This document shows, piece after piece, positions 44,460-54,394 of a DNA stretch of 64,000 nt. Both the position numbers and the translations under genes were made by a program. Below the pieces are notes generated by a model that was not told where the DNA came from, did not search any database, and saw nothing but the letters and a program-made list of their open reading frames with translations. Source of the stretch: Anniella stebbinsi (Eukaryota > Chordata > Lepidosauria > Squamata > Anniellidae); the NCBI GenBank assembly GCA_029215795.1, contig JARDYH010000002.1, forward strand, positions 270,452,310 to 270,516,309, given 5' to 3'. The stretch's first letter is position 1. The number at the start of each line of letters is the position of its first letter.

Positions 44460-44690
44460 AGTTTTGAATCATTTATTATTACATTTCTAATCTACCCAAT
44501 AACTGATGTTCTCTGGGTGGATTACAAACAGTTTAAAAACTAAAATGCCATAGGACAGTTTAAAAAATAAAATACAATATAATGCAAAACAATAAACAGC
44601 ACAGGAATTGATATATTTATTTATCACATTTCATAGTAGTAACTCTTTCTCTAGTCTAGTCTAAAAATATGTCTTCTGAGAGTTGGTCTT
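44460..44690 (-). mobile_element. LINE 3' UTR fragment
   Basis: AATCATTTATTATTACATTT, then TACCCAATAACTGATGTTCT and an A-rich stretch with CAGTTTAAAAACTAAAATGC, is an inverted LINE 3' UTR like 29867-30010. Confidence 0.5.
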
Positions 44691-45004
44691 CTAGGGTGGT
44701 CTTTCCCAAACTTTTAATTCTGCAGGGCACAGTTTCTTCAGGGTGAAATCTGCCTCCCGTTTTAATCCAGATAGAAACCATGCCCTGGACAATAAGATTT
44801 ATCAGTCTTTTCTTCATTGACTTCCAAACCAATAGTCAAGCATCGTCCTGTAAATGCAGGATAGCCAGTTGACACTGCATCCTGCCCTTCCCTTTGCCTG
44901 CTCAGTCATTTATGTAGTCAGTCATGGCTCAGGGATGGGACCCCGATAGTGTTTTCTAGAACAGGGATATGCAACATTGTGCCCACAGATATCAATGTGC
45001 CTCT

Positions 45005-45206
45005 GGACACGATAGTCAATGGTGGGTTGACTAACCCTAACCCTAGGGGGTACTCCCAACACAACATGGTAATAAATAATCAACTGTGGTGTGGATGAGG
45101 ATCAGCGCTGAGTTGACTATGGCAGCATTCGGATGACACAATAGTCAAAACAACTGACGATTGTTTTCCCCACACCAGTTGTTTATTGTGTCGTCCGAAT
45201 TGAGCC
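45005..45206. mobile_element. MITE, family H copy 5, near-identical to 19671-19891
   Basis: It matches copy 4 almost base for base from ACGATAGTCAATGGTGGG to CCGAATTGAGCC, differing at a handful of sites. It has two CCCTAA units instead of three. About 13 bp of the left terminus are missing. Confidence 0.75.
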
Positions 45207-45311
45207 ATTTTCTTACTGACAGCTGGGTTAATTTCTAATCAAAGTGAAGGCTTCCAGCTGCTGCCATCTCTATTCCTCATGAATACCTCTGGGCTACATG
45301 ATGGGGCTCAG

Positions 45312-46029
45312 AGACATTCTTAGGAAACTGAGATGGCGGGCAGCTGCAGGCCAATGCTTTCCTCTGCAGCATCCCCACCCACCAAGAAAAGTGGGGGGTT
45401 GTGTCATGAGGCAGTCTGAAGAATCTTCCTCTGAGGAGGAAGAAGTGGCAGAGACTGCAGCTTTACTCATTCCCCAGGACTTACCGGAGGAGGAGGAACA
45501 GCAGGGAGATTCCTCTGAAGAGCCCCAGGAAAGCCACCCTCTCCCACCCCGTTTCTAATGAGGAAGACTCGGGGCCTGAAGGAGTTTGTCCAGTAACTCC
45601 CCAGCAAAGGCGGCAGCTCAAACGGGCGGAGAAAGCTAAGCCCACAAGGCGAAGCATGAGACTGAGAAAACAGAGCACAGCTAACGCAAGCCTTAAGTAA
45701 GATAATGAAGGAATTGCACGCAGCTGTGAACAGGCTCAAGCAACTATAAAGGAGAAAGAAGGCAGAAGCTAAGATCCGTTGAGAACAACCGTCGTCTTCG
45801 GCTCTTGACACCCGGCATACTCCTGAATCGGAACCTGTGGACTGAACAACCGGCTTGACTATTTTGGCTCTGGACTTTGGACTGCTCTAATACTTGGTTT
45901 GACCCTCGGCTTGACATTCGGACGGACTGAACTTTTGGCGTGACCTTGGCTATTGGTAATTGGATTTTGGAATTGCAAATAAACCCTTTAAACCGTTAAA
46001 GGCCTGGCATTTTTCCCAGACATTCTTAG
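45312..46029 (+). mobile_element. Retroposon-like insertion flanked by 12-bp repeats
   Basis: AGACATTCTTAG occurs exactly at 45312-45323 and 46018-46029. The 694-bp insert has an acidic Ser/Glu-rich open frame (45298-45558, with SEESSSEEEEVAETA) that stops early. A GC-rich region with CTTGACATTCGGACGGACTG words follows, and AATAAACCC lies near the right end. The layout resembles the 3' part of an LTR or a retroposed transcript. No poly-A or LTR termini are clear. Confidence 0.4.
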
Positions 46030-46521
46030 ATAAGGGAGTTGGCAGGCTTCCTATACTAAGAGTTGTAAATACGACAGGTTGGAGGAAAAGGTGCTGAAAG
46101 TGGTAGTTTCAAAGGAGTTGTTTTGTGTGTTGTGACCCCATTGCTTCCTTGTACACAGTTGCTTAGGCAGGTTACTTGTTCTTTGTGACCAGCCGTGTCT
46201 CCCATGGCAGCCATTTTGTGATGCTGCCCATGACAGTTTCTCAAATTGCCAAATGTGCCCACGTGTCCAAAAAAGGTTACCTAACACTGTTCTATGATTC
46301 GCTCTGTTCCTGTCAACTGTAACACATGGGATCTTGGTGCATGGGGATTTTGTCACTATCATCAAATCATGAAAAGAAAATGCCAATCTTTGTTTTAATT
46401 CTTTATTGGCGAGAAGGTGCTCCTGCATCCCTTGCAGCAAGGATGCTGGCCTAGTTTAAACCTTACATGTGGGTAACTGGAGACCTAGGCCCAAGGCAAA
46501 TTTCTCCACTGTGTTCATATC
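46030..46521. other. Intronic stretch, no recognised feature
   Basis: A 129-residue minus-strand open frame (46051-46440) shows no domain and is considered chance. Confidence 0.4.
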
Positions 46522-46561
<40 letters not shown>

Positions 46562-46571
46562 TAATAATAAT
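46522..46571. repeat. (AAT)n microsatellite
   Basis: AAT repeats of about 50 bp with one interruption, the tail of the following minus-strand LINE. Confidence 0.9.
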
Positions 46572-46900
46572 ATTTTTTTCTTACCTGCCTCTCCCTCTGG
46601 ATCGAGGCAGGGAACAATATTAAAAACAAATGGTATAAAATACATAAAACTGATTAAAAACATATAAAAATGAATACATTGTTAAAATACCAATAAAACC
46701 CTTAAAATTCGACTGGACAGGCCTGCAGGAAGAGATCAGTCTTTATAGCTTTCTTAAATTCTGAAAAACTGTTAAGTTGGCGAATCTCTCCCGGCTGGCC
46801 ATTCCACAGTCTGGGAGCGGCAGAAGAGACGTCTGAGCCTGGTTCTTGACCACACCTGGAACAATGTCTTTGCCTCATCTATTCCTGCTCTGATATTCAC
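46572..46900 (-). mobile_element. LINE 3' end fragment
   Basis: After an A-rich 3' UTR, the plus strand shows CGGCTGGCCATTCCACAGTC and TGGGAGCGGCAGAAGAGACG. This is the inverted equivalent of the ...RLWN... terminal coding region of L2-like LINEs. Confidence 0.6.
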
Positions 46901-46924
46901 CTGGCAGTTTTTGAGAAAAGCCCA

Positions 46925-47062
46925 TAACTCAGTAGCATAAGGTCCCAGTTTGAATCCCCAGCAACTCTCATTATTAAAATATGTTGAATGCCAGGGCTGG
47001 GAAAAGTCTGTACCTGAGGACCCTCGAGAGCTACTGCCAGTCAGAATAGACCAGTATGCCCC
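46925..47062 (+). mobile_element. Degenerate tRNA-SINE copy
   Basis: ATAACTCAGTAGCATAAGGT, CAGTTTGAATCCCCAGC and AGAGCTACTGCCAGTCAGAA track the SINE at 6001-6180 with many mutations. Confidence 0.6.
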
Positions 47063-47115
47063 AACCTGATGCCCTCTAGGTGTGTTGGACAGCAATTTCC
47101 AGGTTGGGGCAGGCT
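47050..47115. repeat. Fold-back repeat S fragment
   Basis: TGATGCCCTCTAGGTGTGTT followed by GGACAGCAATTTCCAGG is an S repeat half. Confidence 0.4.
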
Positions 47116-47739
47116 GAAGCGGACAATAATAGGATCATTGGTATAAGGCTAAGTGTCATATACTCACATGATGACTTCTGATTGCTATTGCCCTGTCCTA
47201 CAGCTCTGTCTATCTTGTTTAGGACTTGTGAGTCACTGCTGCTATCTGGATCCTGATAGGCTAGAATGACCATGGATCTCCCCCACTACCAGTGCTGAAG
47301 TTGAATGTATGCTTGATACTCTGACAATTCTGGCAGTGTTGTGGCTGTTGTTTTGCTCGTGGATATCCCTGTTAGGTTTGCATCATTAATGCTTCTAAAA
47401 GGAGTGGGGCAGCCAGGCTGGGCACTGCCAATAAAATTGTTTATGGGACTTCGGTTTTATTAGGCTGTTGACCTTTGCTGCAGAATTGCGAACAGGCCCT
47501 AGAGAATTCAACTCTGAAGGCAAGCAGAGGCAGCAGGAACATACATGATTACTGGGTTTGTCTTGCATAGACACTTTTTTTGCTATTAAAAAAAACTATT
47601 TCAAACAACCAAGCCAAGCTGATGCTCAGAATTCAGAGATCTTTTGCTGTGAAACTTATAAACTCCCAATACTCCTTAATACCTCATTTGTTTCCAGATA
47701 ACTCAGCAGTTTGCTACTTATTAATACAGCACTTTTAAC
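47116..47739. other. Intronic stretch, no recognised feature
   Basis: Nothing recognised. Confidence 0.45.
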
Positions 47740-48410
47740 TTGCAAAGTGCATTACAACCTTTAATATCTCCAGCCTCCCAACAACTGTGCAAGGTAGAAA
47801 TACTTATTATTTCCACATTAAAGACAGGGAATGGAATTGGCGAGAGTCCCAGTTCACATGTAATGCTACGCACCTGTGTCAGCGTTAAGGACCAGGGGGA
47901 AGAATTCCCCTCTCCCCAGCATCCTCCTTTTCCCACTGGAAGGAGGAATAAACCAGGATTTCATTTTATTTAAGTAGACTCCTGGCTTGTCAGCACATGC
48001 GAACTAGGAATTGTGGTTTAAAAGAAACTCCAGTCAGTTGTTAAACAAACCAACTTCAATGCCTGGATCAGCCTTCTGTTTTGTTTAGCAAACTAGAATT
48101 TCTTTTAACCTGAATTCCTGGTTCACAACAAACCACAAATCTGTTGAAGCGCAACTAAATTCTGATTTACTTCTTCTTTCTTCCCCAGGTTGCATGGGAA
48201 GAGGACAGTGGAGTGGGGGAGGGGTTAGCCCGGCACTTTGTGCAAGCTTACTGCTGCTCATGCATGTCATACTAAATTATGGTTTAGCATTAAATGTGAA
48301 CTGGCTCATTTTGCAGACATGCATACAATCAGTCCACAGTAGAGGTGTGACTTAAACCCTGGCCTCCACAGTCAACTTCTACTCTTTGTCCATTGGACCA
48401 CCCAGTAAAA
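47740..48410 (-). mobile_element. MIR-like SINE split by an insertion
   Basis: The left part (47740-47847) has CCCAACAACTGTGCAAGGTA and TACTTATTATTTCCACATTA, an inverted MIR/L2-type 3' portion. The right part (48308-48410) has TGACTTAAACCCTGGCCTCC and TCTTTGTCCATTGGACCACC, the inverted tRNA-like head. The two are separated by the element at 47848-48307. Confidence 0.5.
47848..48307. mobile_element. MITE-like element (CCAGTTCACATGTAATGCTA ends)
   Basis: The left end CCAGTTCACATGTAATGCTA and the right end, reverse-complemented as CCAGTTCACATTTAATGCTA, differ at one position in 20. The 460-bp interior is non-coding. It interrupts a MIR-like SINE, which supports its being an insertion, but no target duplication is clear. 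Confidence 0.6.
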
Positions 48411-50282
48411 GACCAAAACAGCGACATCCCTGGTTGTTTTGGTTGCTCACAGAGTCACTTTGCAAGTGCGGTCAAAACTGCTGCCGCCGCTCTCTGTTTT
48501 CATGATCTGCCTAGCAACTGATTGCGCTCACAGCCCGACCCCACCCTAACCCCCCCCCCCCCCCCCGGCAGAGGGCTCTGCAACCTCCCCAGTGTCAAAC
48601 ACCATCTCGGGAGGGTGGTGGCAGCACGGTTGCCATTTTGCCTTGTGTGCCTTGTTGCCAGGGGGTGCAGTGTATTTGTCCTGCTGCTGCAAACTTCCGT
48701 GGAGTTATAGCTGCCACACGCTTTTGGGCGAAAAGTGGCTTTCGTTTGCAGTGCTTTCATTCAATAGGCCTCGTGGGCATCCCTCAACATCCCAAGAAAA
48801 GAGGCAGAAAAGCATCTGTGCCTTTCGCAGGGAAACAAAGAGGTTGCCAAAAGGGCAGGTGGGATTTCAGCACAGCACCAATGAGATGTAAGGAGCTCAT
48901 TCACTCCTCTCCTCAGTTTTCTATTTCCCTTTTTCAAATGACTTTCAATATTCTGTGGCTGCTGAGCAAGCTAGTGCACTGGGGGGGGGGTTGCCCCCCT
49001 TTTTGTTTTTTTAATTGTACTTCTGCAACTTTGGGGTTTTCCCTGATTCTTCCCTCTTGCTCTCAATGGCCCTGTTTTGACTCCATTTCTGTCAGCGTGG
49101 TAAGAGGGAGTTATGATGTTTAGTCCTCTTGTTGCTCCTCACTTTGAACTTTTCTATATGAAGTATTTATTGAGCACTTGCCATTCGCTACTCTAAATGA
49201 TCCCTGCCCACCCAGCCACCCCAGCTTATGCTTTTAAACAGCACTTTGATGAGTCGTAATTGTACTATTCTGCTATACTACAGTGCCACCTGGAGGTTAT
49301 GTAGCAGAAAAGCAGGAAAGAAAATGCTCTCCGTGTAGTGCTGAGATCTCAATTCTGCAACGAAACCAACAGTAGACATAGTGGATTAACAGACTTGTGT
49401 AGAAGAACTCCTACTTTTACACGTTAGTCTCCATTATAATGCTTTGTTAAACCTAATTTAAACCTTAATTTCATTCCGTTTGACCAAGTGGATTCAATGC
49501 ATTTTCTTTCATTGTTAAGGAACCTTACAAAAGACTCAGGATTTCTCCTTATTTATTTGTTTCTATCACACTTACATCCTGCCTTCACAGACAACATCTT
49601 ACATGCAGTCTTGTTTTTATAATGGTCTTCAACTAGAATCAGCATTCATTATGAAATTGCCATTTAAAATACCCCTTCCTGCAGTTGTGTGGAGTCATAT
49701 GTATGAAAACAGAAACAACTTCTCCTTTTGTCAGTCTTTGCTTTGACAAAGAGATCATGATCACTCTCCTAATTTACATATCTGGAATTTGTTTAACAGA
49801 AGTGATTCCAATTTCTTTGCAACAGAAAGAAATGGAGTTGTTTCATAATAAAGCCAACTAGCAATATTCAGAGGGCAAAAATAAAACTTTTCTTGCAAAG
49901 AAAGCTCAGTGGGTTCCTGACGTTTAGCAAACTTAATGAGCACCGTATTAAATATTATTTATTTACAGAAGAACCCCTCTAGTCTGAAAAAGGTGCAATC
50001 TGCAAAAAACAATTAGTTAAAGAAATAGGTTTTGAAAATATTGCATTCCTTCTGCAGGCTTACTTGAGCTGCGCAAGCTGCTGGTGGAGTCAAACTTTAC
50101 AACTTCATACACAAATAGCAATCTCCATGCCCGGGGTGGGGAGGGGGAGGTGGAACCACTCATATAATTTGAAATGCAATGCAAAACTGCTATTTCCATT
50201 GCAAGTACACTGGACCAAAAAGAACTTGCATAACATGCTTCAAAGGATACAAAATACATTATTGTTTTCCTACATAGATATT
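48411..50282. other. Intronic stretch with a poly-C tract
   Basis: A C17 run lies at 48550-48566. Overlapping open frames at 48522-49123 cross it and lack motifs. No exon or transposon recognised otherwise. Confidence 0.45.
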
Positions 50283-50500
50283 GGCTGTGTTCGGACATCA
50301 TTTTAAGCCATGATGGGTTAATAAACTACTCACAGTAGCTTATTTTGAAAATAAGCTACTGTTATCCCCCACACGATCAGACAAATAAACTACTGTACAT
50401 AGTCTGTTAAACTACTGAGCGTAATCTGAGTCATCCCCCCACCACTGTCCTGCTACAGTCCTCCCACCTGAGCAGTGGCGCTGTTTCACCCATTGACGAC
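50283..50500. mobile_element. MITE, family H copy 6 (left part)
   Basis: The left end GGCTGTGTTCGGACATCATT starts the element. The subterminal words are TAAACTACT and AGCTACTG rather than GTCAAC, with TTATTTTGAAAATAAGC and TCCCCCACACGATC following the family layout. The right end was not located. Two diverged copies of a GGACCAAACTTCATA unit lie downstream (50611, 50756). Confidence 0.5.
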
Positions 50501-50899
50501 ATCGCAGCAGCCTGACCTACAATATCCCAATGAGAGGGGAGAAGTTAATTCAGCACTTCCAGCATCAAGGGGAGGGGTGACTCTAAAGTGCTGGAAGTAT
50601 GCAAGATCAGGACCAAACTTCATATATAGTCTCCCTAGTGGGAGGCACCCGATACACCACCAAATCCCTTCGCAATTCCACACAAAGGAGGGAAAACCCA
50701 GCTGCACCAAAAAGGGTGGTGGTGCAAATACACCCTTGGAAGTTTGTAGGATTGGGACCAAACTTCATACACAGTATCCCATGCTCTTTCTTTTACCCTT
50801 TCCACCCCTTTGGGGCTTTCCAGCGCTGCTGCCTGCTCAACACTTGAAAGCTGAGAGAGGAGTAGTTGTTATTAAAAGGACTTTTAATAATAACAAAGC

Positions 50900-51219
50900 T
50901 GGGCTGACGATATGAAAAGGAGGACAGGGCTCATGTAACTTTAACAGTTGTAGAGAAAAGGGAATTTCAGCCGGTGTCATTTGTATGCAATTAGTTCCTG
51001 GTGAAATTCCCTCTTCATCACAACAGTTAAAGGTGCAAGCACTATACTAGAGTGACCATATACAAAAGAAGGCAGGGCCCCTGCACCTTTAACTGTTGTG
51101 ATGAAGAGGGGATTTCACCAGGAACTAATTTCATACAAATGACACTGGCTGAAAATCCCTTTTTTCTACAACTGTTAAAATTACATGAGCCCTGTCCTCC
51201 TTTTCATATGGTCAGCCTA
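50900..51219 (+). mobile_element. hAT-type fold-back MITE, copy c
   Basis: The left end TGGGCTGACGATATGAAAAG and the right end, reverse-complemented as TAGGCTGACCATATGAAAAG, flank the same palindromic body as copy a. ACAAAG lies on both sides, an imperfect 8-bp duplication. Same orientation and same outer-end type as copy a. Confidence 0.85.
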
Positions 51220-51599
51220 ACAAAGTGAAACCAAAATGCCTCTCTCACCTTTTAGGCACTGAACAGGCAGGGAGGGAGTCCTGGTTAAGTTCCAAGAAGC
51301 TCAAGCCACCAAAGAGGCTGTGAGGACAGAATTGGGGGGGAGGGGTAACAGAAAGAGCACATACGAACCCTTCCGCTACCTCCTTACAGTAAGGTAAGCC
51401 CTGAAGCTCGGTACCCAGAGAAATTTCTCCGAAATGCTCACCCCTTCCCACAAATTTGGCGCACTTTCTCTTCACTCCCCCTGCCCCCCCCCCGCCCACT
51501 AACAAATGGTCGAAAATAAATTGGTCGAAAAATTCAGCACCGTGCTACATCTTACAGTCTCCTATGGGAAGGTACCGCTGGCTGGAACCCTGAAATGGA
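51220..51599. other. Intronic stretch, no recognised feature
   Basis: C-rich patch at 51478-51497, otherwise nothing recognised. Confidence 0.45.
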
Positions 51600-51609
51600 G
51601 TGTTCCTGT

Positions 51610-51700
51610 TAGAGAGCTTGTAAACCGCCCAGAGAGCTTCAGCTATGGGGTGGTGTATAAATGGAATAAAATTAATAAATTAATAAATAAATAAATGTGA
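51610..51700 (+). mobile_element. L2-like LINE 3' terminus
   Basis: AACCGCCCAGAGAGCTTCAG, CTATGGGGTGGTGTATAAAT and an AATAAATAAATAAATAAA tail mark another strongly truncated copy of the LINE at 37.1-39.7 kb. Confidence 0.75.
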
Positions 51701-52171
51701 AGACACCCTGCACCTTTTTGTTGCAGGTCCCACATTTTCCCTCTAATAGTGGCCTCAAACTGACGGCCGACGGGATGGCAGCCAAAGTAGGGCTGCTGAG
51801 AAAGAAGAAGGGAATACCAACAACAACAACTCCTCCCAAAAGAGACAATCCCCACAAAACAGCCCAGTGAGGGCTGAGCATGATCAGTAGCCTCCACAAG
51901 CCACAGAATGTGGAGTTCCAGTTGGAAAAGAAAAACTGAAAACATGGGCTGGAGGGGGGTGCGGAGTAAATTCGCCTACTTTAGCTCCTTGCAGCTTATA
52001 GTATCCTGGAAGATGGCATGGCTTACTGGCAGTTTGGAAGCCCCAACAAGAGCCCTCCTGTTACTGAGAGAAGGATGTGCTTCAAAATTTTGTTGCCGGG
52101 CCCACTAGGTATAGATACTAAAATAGTTAATAATGCTTCAATCATGATACACCATTCCTGATCTTAACTTA
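51701..52171. other. Intronic stretch, no recognised feature
   Basis: No exon or repeat recognised. Confidence 0.45.
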
Positions 52172-52517
52172 GACCCCCTCTAGAAGGATTCGCTTTGGCG
52201 CCTGGCTGCCCGATTATGCGCATATTCGCGGAAGCGCATTTACTCCTAATACCTCTGTATGAGAGGCGGCGAAGCGCATTACGGGTCGACTGAAACGCGC
52301 TTTAAACTTGTTGACATGCGGAGAATCGCATGTTTACATGGTGGTAAGGCACATTAACTGCCGCTGCAAATTAAAACTCGCGGTTTAATGCACATTCGAT
52401 AATGCGCATAATCGAATAGCTAACGCGCCTCAACTCCCGATTTGCGCCCCGCTCATGTAGAGGTAAAATTTTTAATGAGACTTGAAAGAGCTTTAAACCT
52501 CTCGTGTAGAGGCAGCC
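52172..52517 (-). mobile_element. GC-rich MITE, family G
   Basis: The left end is GACCCCCTCTAGAAGGATTC and the right end, reverse-complemented, is GGCTGCCTCTACACGAGAGG. AGA flanks both sides (52171-52173, 52518-52520) if two left-terminal bases have been lost. The body has CCGATTATGCGCATATTCGC and AATGCGCATAATCGAATAGC, matching 23076-23430 in orientation. Confidence 0.75.
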
Positions 52518-52520
52518 AGA

Positions 52521-53520
52521 GAAATGGCCCTTGGAGTCCAGGTCATTGACAAATACTGTTCATGGTGCTTAATCCATTGGTTATTATGAAGAACACACAC
52601 ACAAAAGGCAGTTGTCATTTCTTCCCCTGATTCCTCTAGCCAGATTGAGGTTGAATACAGGGTTTACACTGCATGTGAAATGCTTTGCATTGGAATGAAG
52701 AAATTCTACAAATGCAGCACTGAGTGACTGGATAATGGAGAGAAGCAGAAAGGGGTTGCTTTAAGAATTCACAATAGGTAAACAGCGAGAAGGTGAATGA
52801 TATAAAACGTCTTTTGGCTTGCAGGATCCCAACTCTCTCAATCCAGGCATATAATCCAGTGATTTTAATATAACATAGAAAATGATGGGTTTCAATAATT
52901 TTTTGTTCAAAGTGAAGTGGGGGAAATGATTTTTGGAGCCATTTATGACCGTGGCTAAGACAACAGCTATTTAATTTGCCGTTTGAATGTTGCAATTTTG
53001 CTTTGAAAGCTAGTTATTTTAATTTAGGGTGCTACAGAATCAGCCTACCAAAAGAGTCACTTTTATTTGCTAGTCTTCTTTGTCAAACCATATATATATA
53101 TATATATATATATATATCATTACCAGAATTCAAAGGGGTTCAGTGAGTGAGTCATTGCCTATTAACCCTTGTATATGAGGAGCATTCGCATTTTGCCTGT
53201 GACATTTAAGTCACAACCCACCCGCACTGATGTTCTAATGGGTTGTTCCATAAATTTCATTATTTGATATGCCATGAGGGATAGCACCTAAAAATAGTGC
53301 CCCACTGAAATTGGAGAGCAAATGAATTAGCAGGGCTGCATTAGTGATGACAACACTATCACCAGCAAATTTCAACAACTGAATGTCTTGTACATTTTTT
53401 TTAAAAGCAGGTAATTTCCTACACCTGGAGATAGAAGTTCTCAGTTCCCATTAGGAAAGCTGTATGTTCAGCATCTCTCTGAATCAGCTGAAATGTGTTC
53501 AAGTCATATAGAGATGTTCA
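52521..53520. other. Intronic stretch with a (TA)n run
   Basis: A TA dinucleotide run lies at 53091-53117. Otherwise nothing recognised. Confidence 0.5.
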
Positions 53521-53524
53521 ATTT

Positions 53525-53788
53525 CAGGCCCAGGGGCCAAATGTGGCCCTCCAGGGTTTTGCAGAAGGCTACATCCTTTCTCCCATGTCACCTGGTTGTT
53601 CCCACTCCCCTCCCCCCAACTACTTAACCGCTGGTGCTTTCCCAGCATTTGTGTGACTTCTTCCCCATTCTACACGTTAAAATGCCTTTCCTAAGGCTTA
53701 GATATTGGCAGTAGGAGGTTTAAGCTAAAATAGGCTGGTCTTTTAGGCCCGCCTCTTTGCCTTCAGCTCCACCCACCACTGGAATGTG
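53525..53788 (+). repeat. Interspersed repeat R (CCTAAGGCTTAG type)
   Basis: It shares CCTAAGGCTTAGATATTGGC, TTTAAGCTAAAATAGGCTGG, TCTTTGCCTTCAGCTCCACC and CACCACTGGAATGTGGCACC-like segments with 57600-58165. Here the repeat is uninterrupted and serves as the empty-site relative of the hAT insertion there. Class unknown. Confidence 0.6.
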
Positions 53789-53789
53789 G

Positions 53790-54090
53790 CACCCCAAAAA
53801 TGCATTCGGTAGCATTGGTATATTTGAAAAATGCGCATGAAAAAGTGTGTCGTTTTGAAAAATGCACACAAATATACTTCAGTCAATGGGAGAAGAGTGT
53901 GTACCTTTCAAAGATGCATGCAATTGATGCATACATTTGGAGAAATACGTACGAAAATTCACACGTTTTTTCATGTGAAAAGAAAAAACAAAACTTGCAA
54001 TCTGATACCGACTCAAGTTGGAGTGAGCTTAGAGATAGAATCCAGAGAACTTTGGTGAGTTTGGGTTTTGCTGATTCGCACATCCCTACC
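53790..54090. repeat. Degenerate GAAAAATGCGCA-type repeat
   Basis: AAAAATGCGCATGAAAAAGT, GAAAAATGCACACAAATATA and AATACGTACGAAAATTCAC are loosely repeated units. It ends GATTCGCACATCCCTA, a motif common at the end of squamate repeats. The 97-residue open frame here is a by-product. Confidence 0.45.
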
Positions 54091-54394
54091 TAGCCTGCCT
54101 TGTACTTCTATTTATATACATGCACATATACACACACACTCCACGCAGAGTCTGTGTCATAGACCATTTAGTGTAAAATTATGAGGCACCTTTATTGGGT
54201 GGAAAACATTATGTGAGCAGGGTCTACTCACACACAAACATACACACATAAGCTCCAATTCACAAAAATATTCTGTACTGGAGGAGGGGAAAGTCCCCAT
54301 CCCATACCTCATTGCATGTCGAATGGATAGATTGGAGCCAAGTGTTCAACCCAACGTAGCTGGGTAGAGGTGTTAGTTTGTTACACCAAAACCA

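Noticed and set aside
45298..45558. Acidic Ser/Glu-rich coding gene
   Set aside because: Short, starts outside the 12-bp-flanked insert, no conserved domain, and low-complexity composition.
48522..49123. Overlapping open frames around a poly-C tract
   Set aside because: Composition-driven; frames cross a C17 run and show no domain.
50475..50915. 146-residue open frame as a gene
   Set aside because: Runs across diverged repeat units and into a hAT-type MITE; no motif or splice support.
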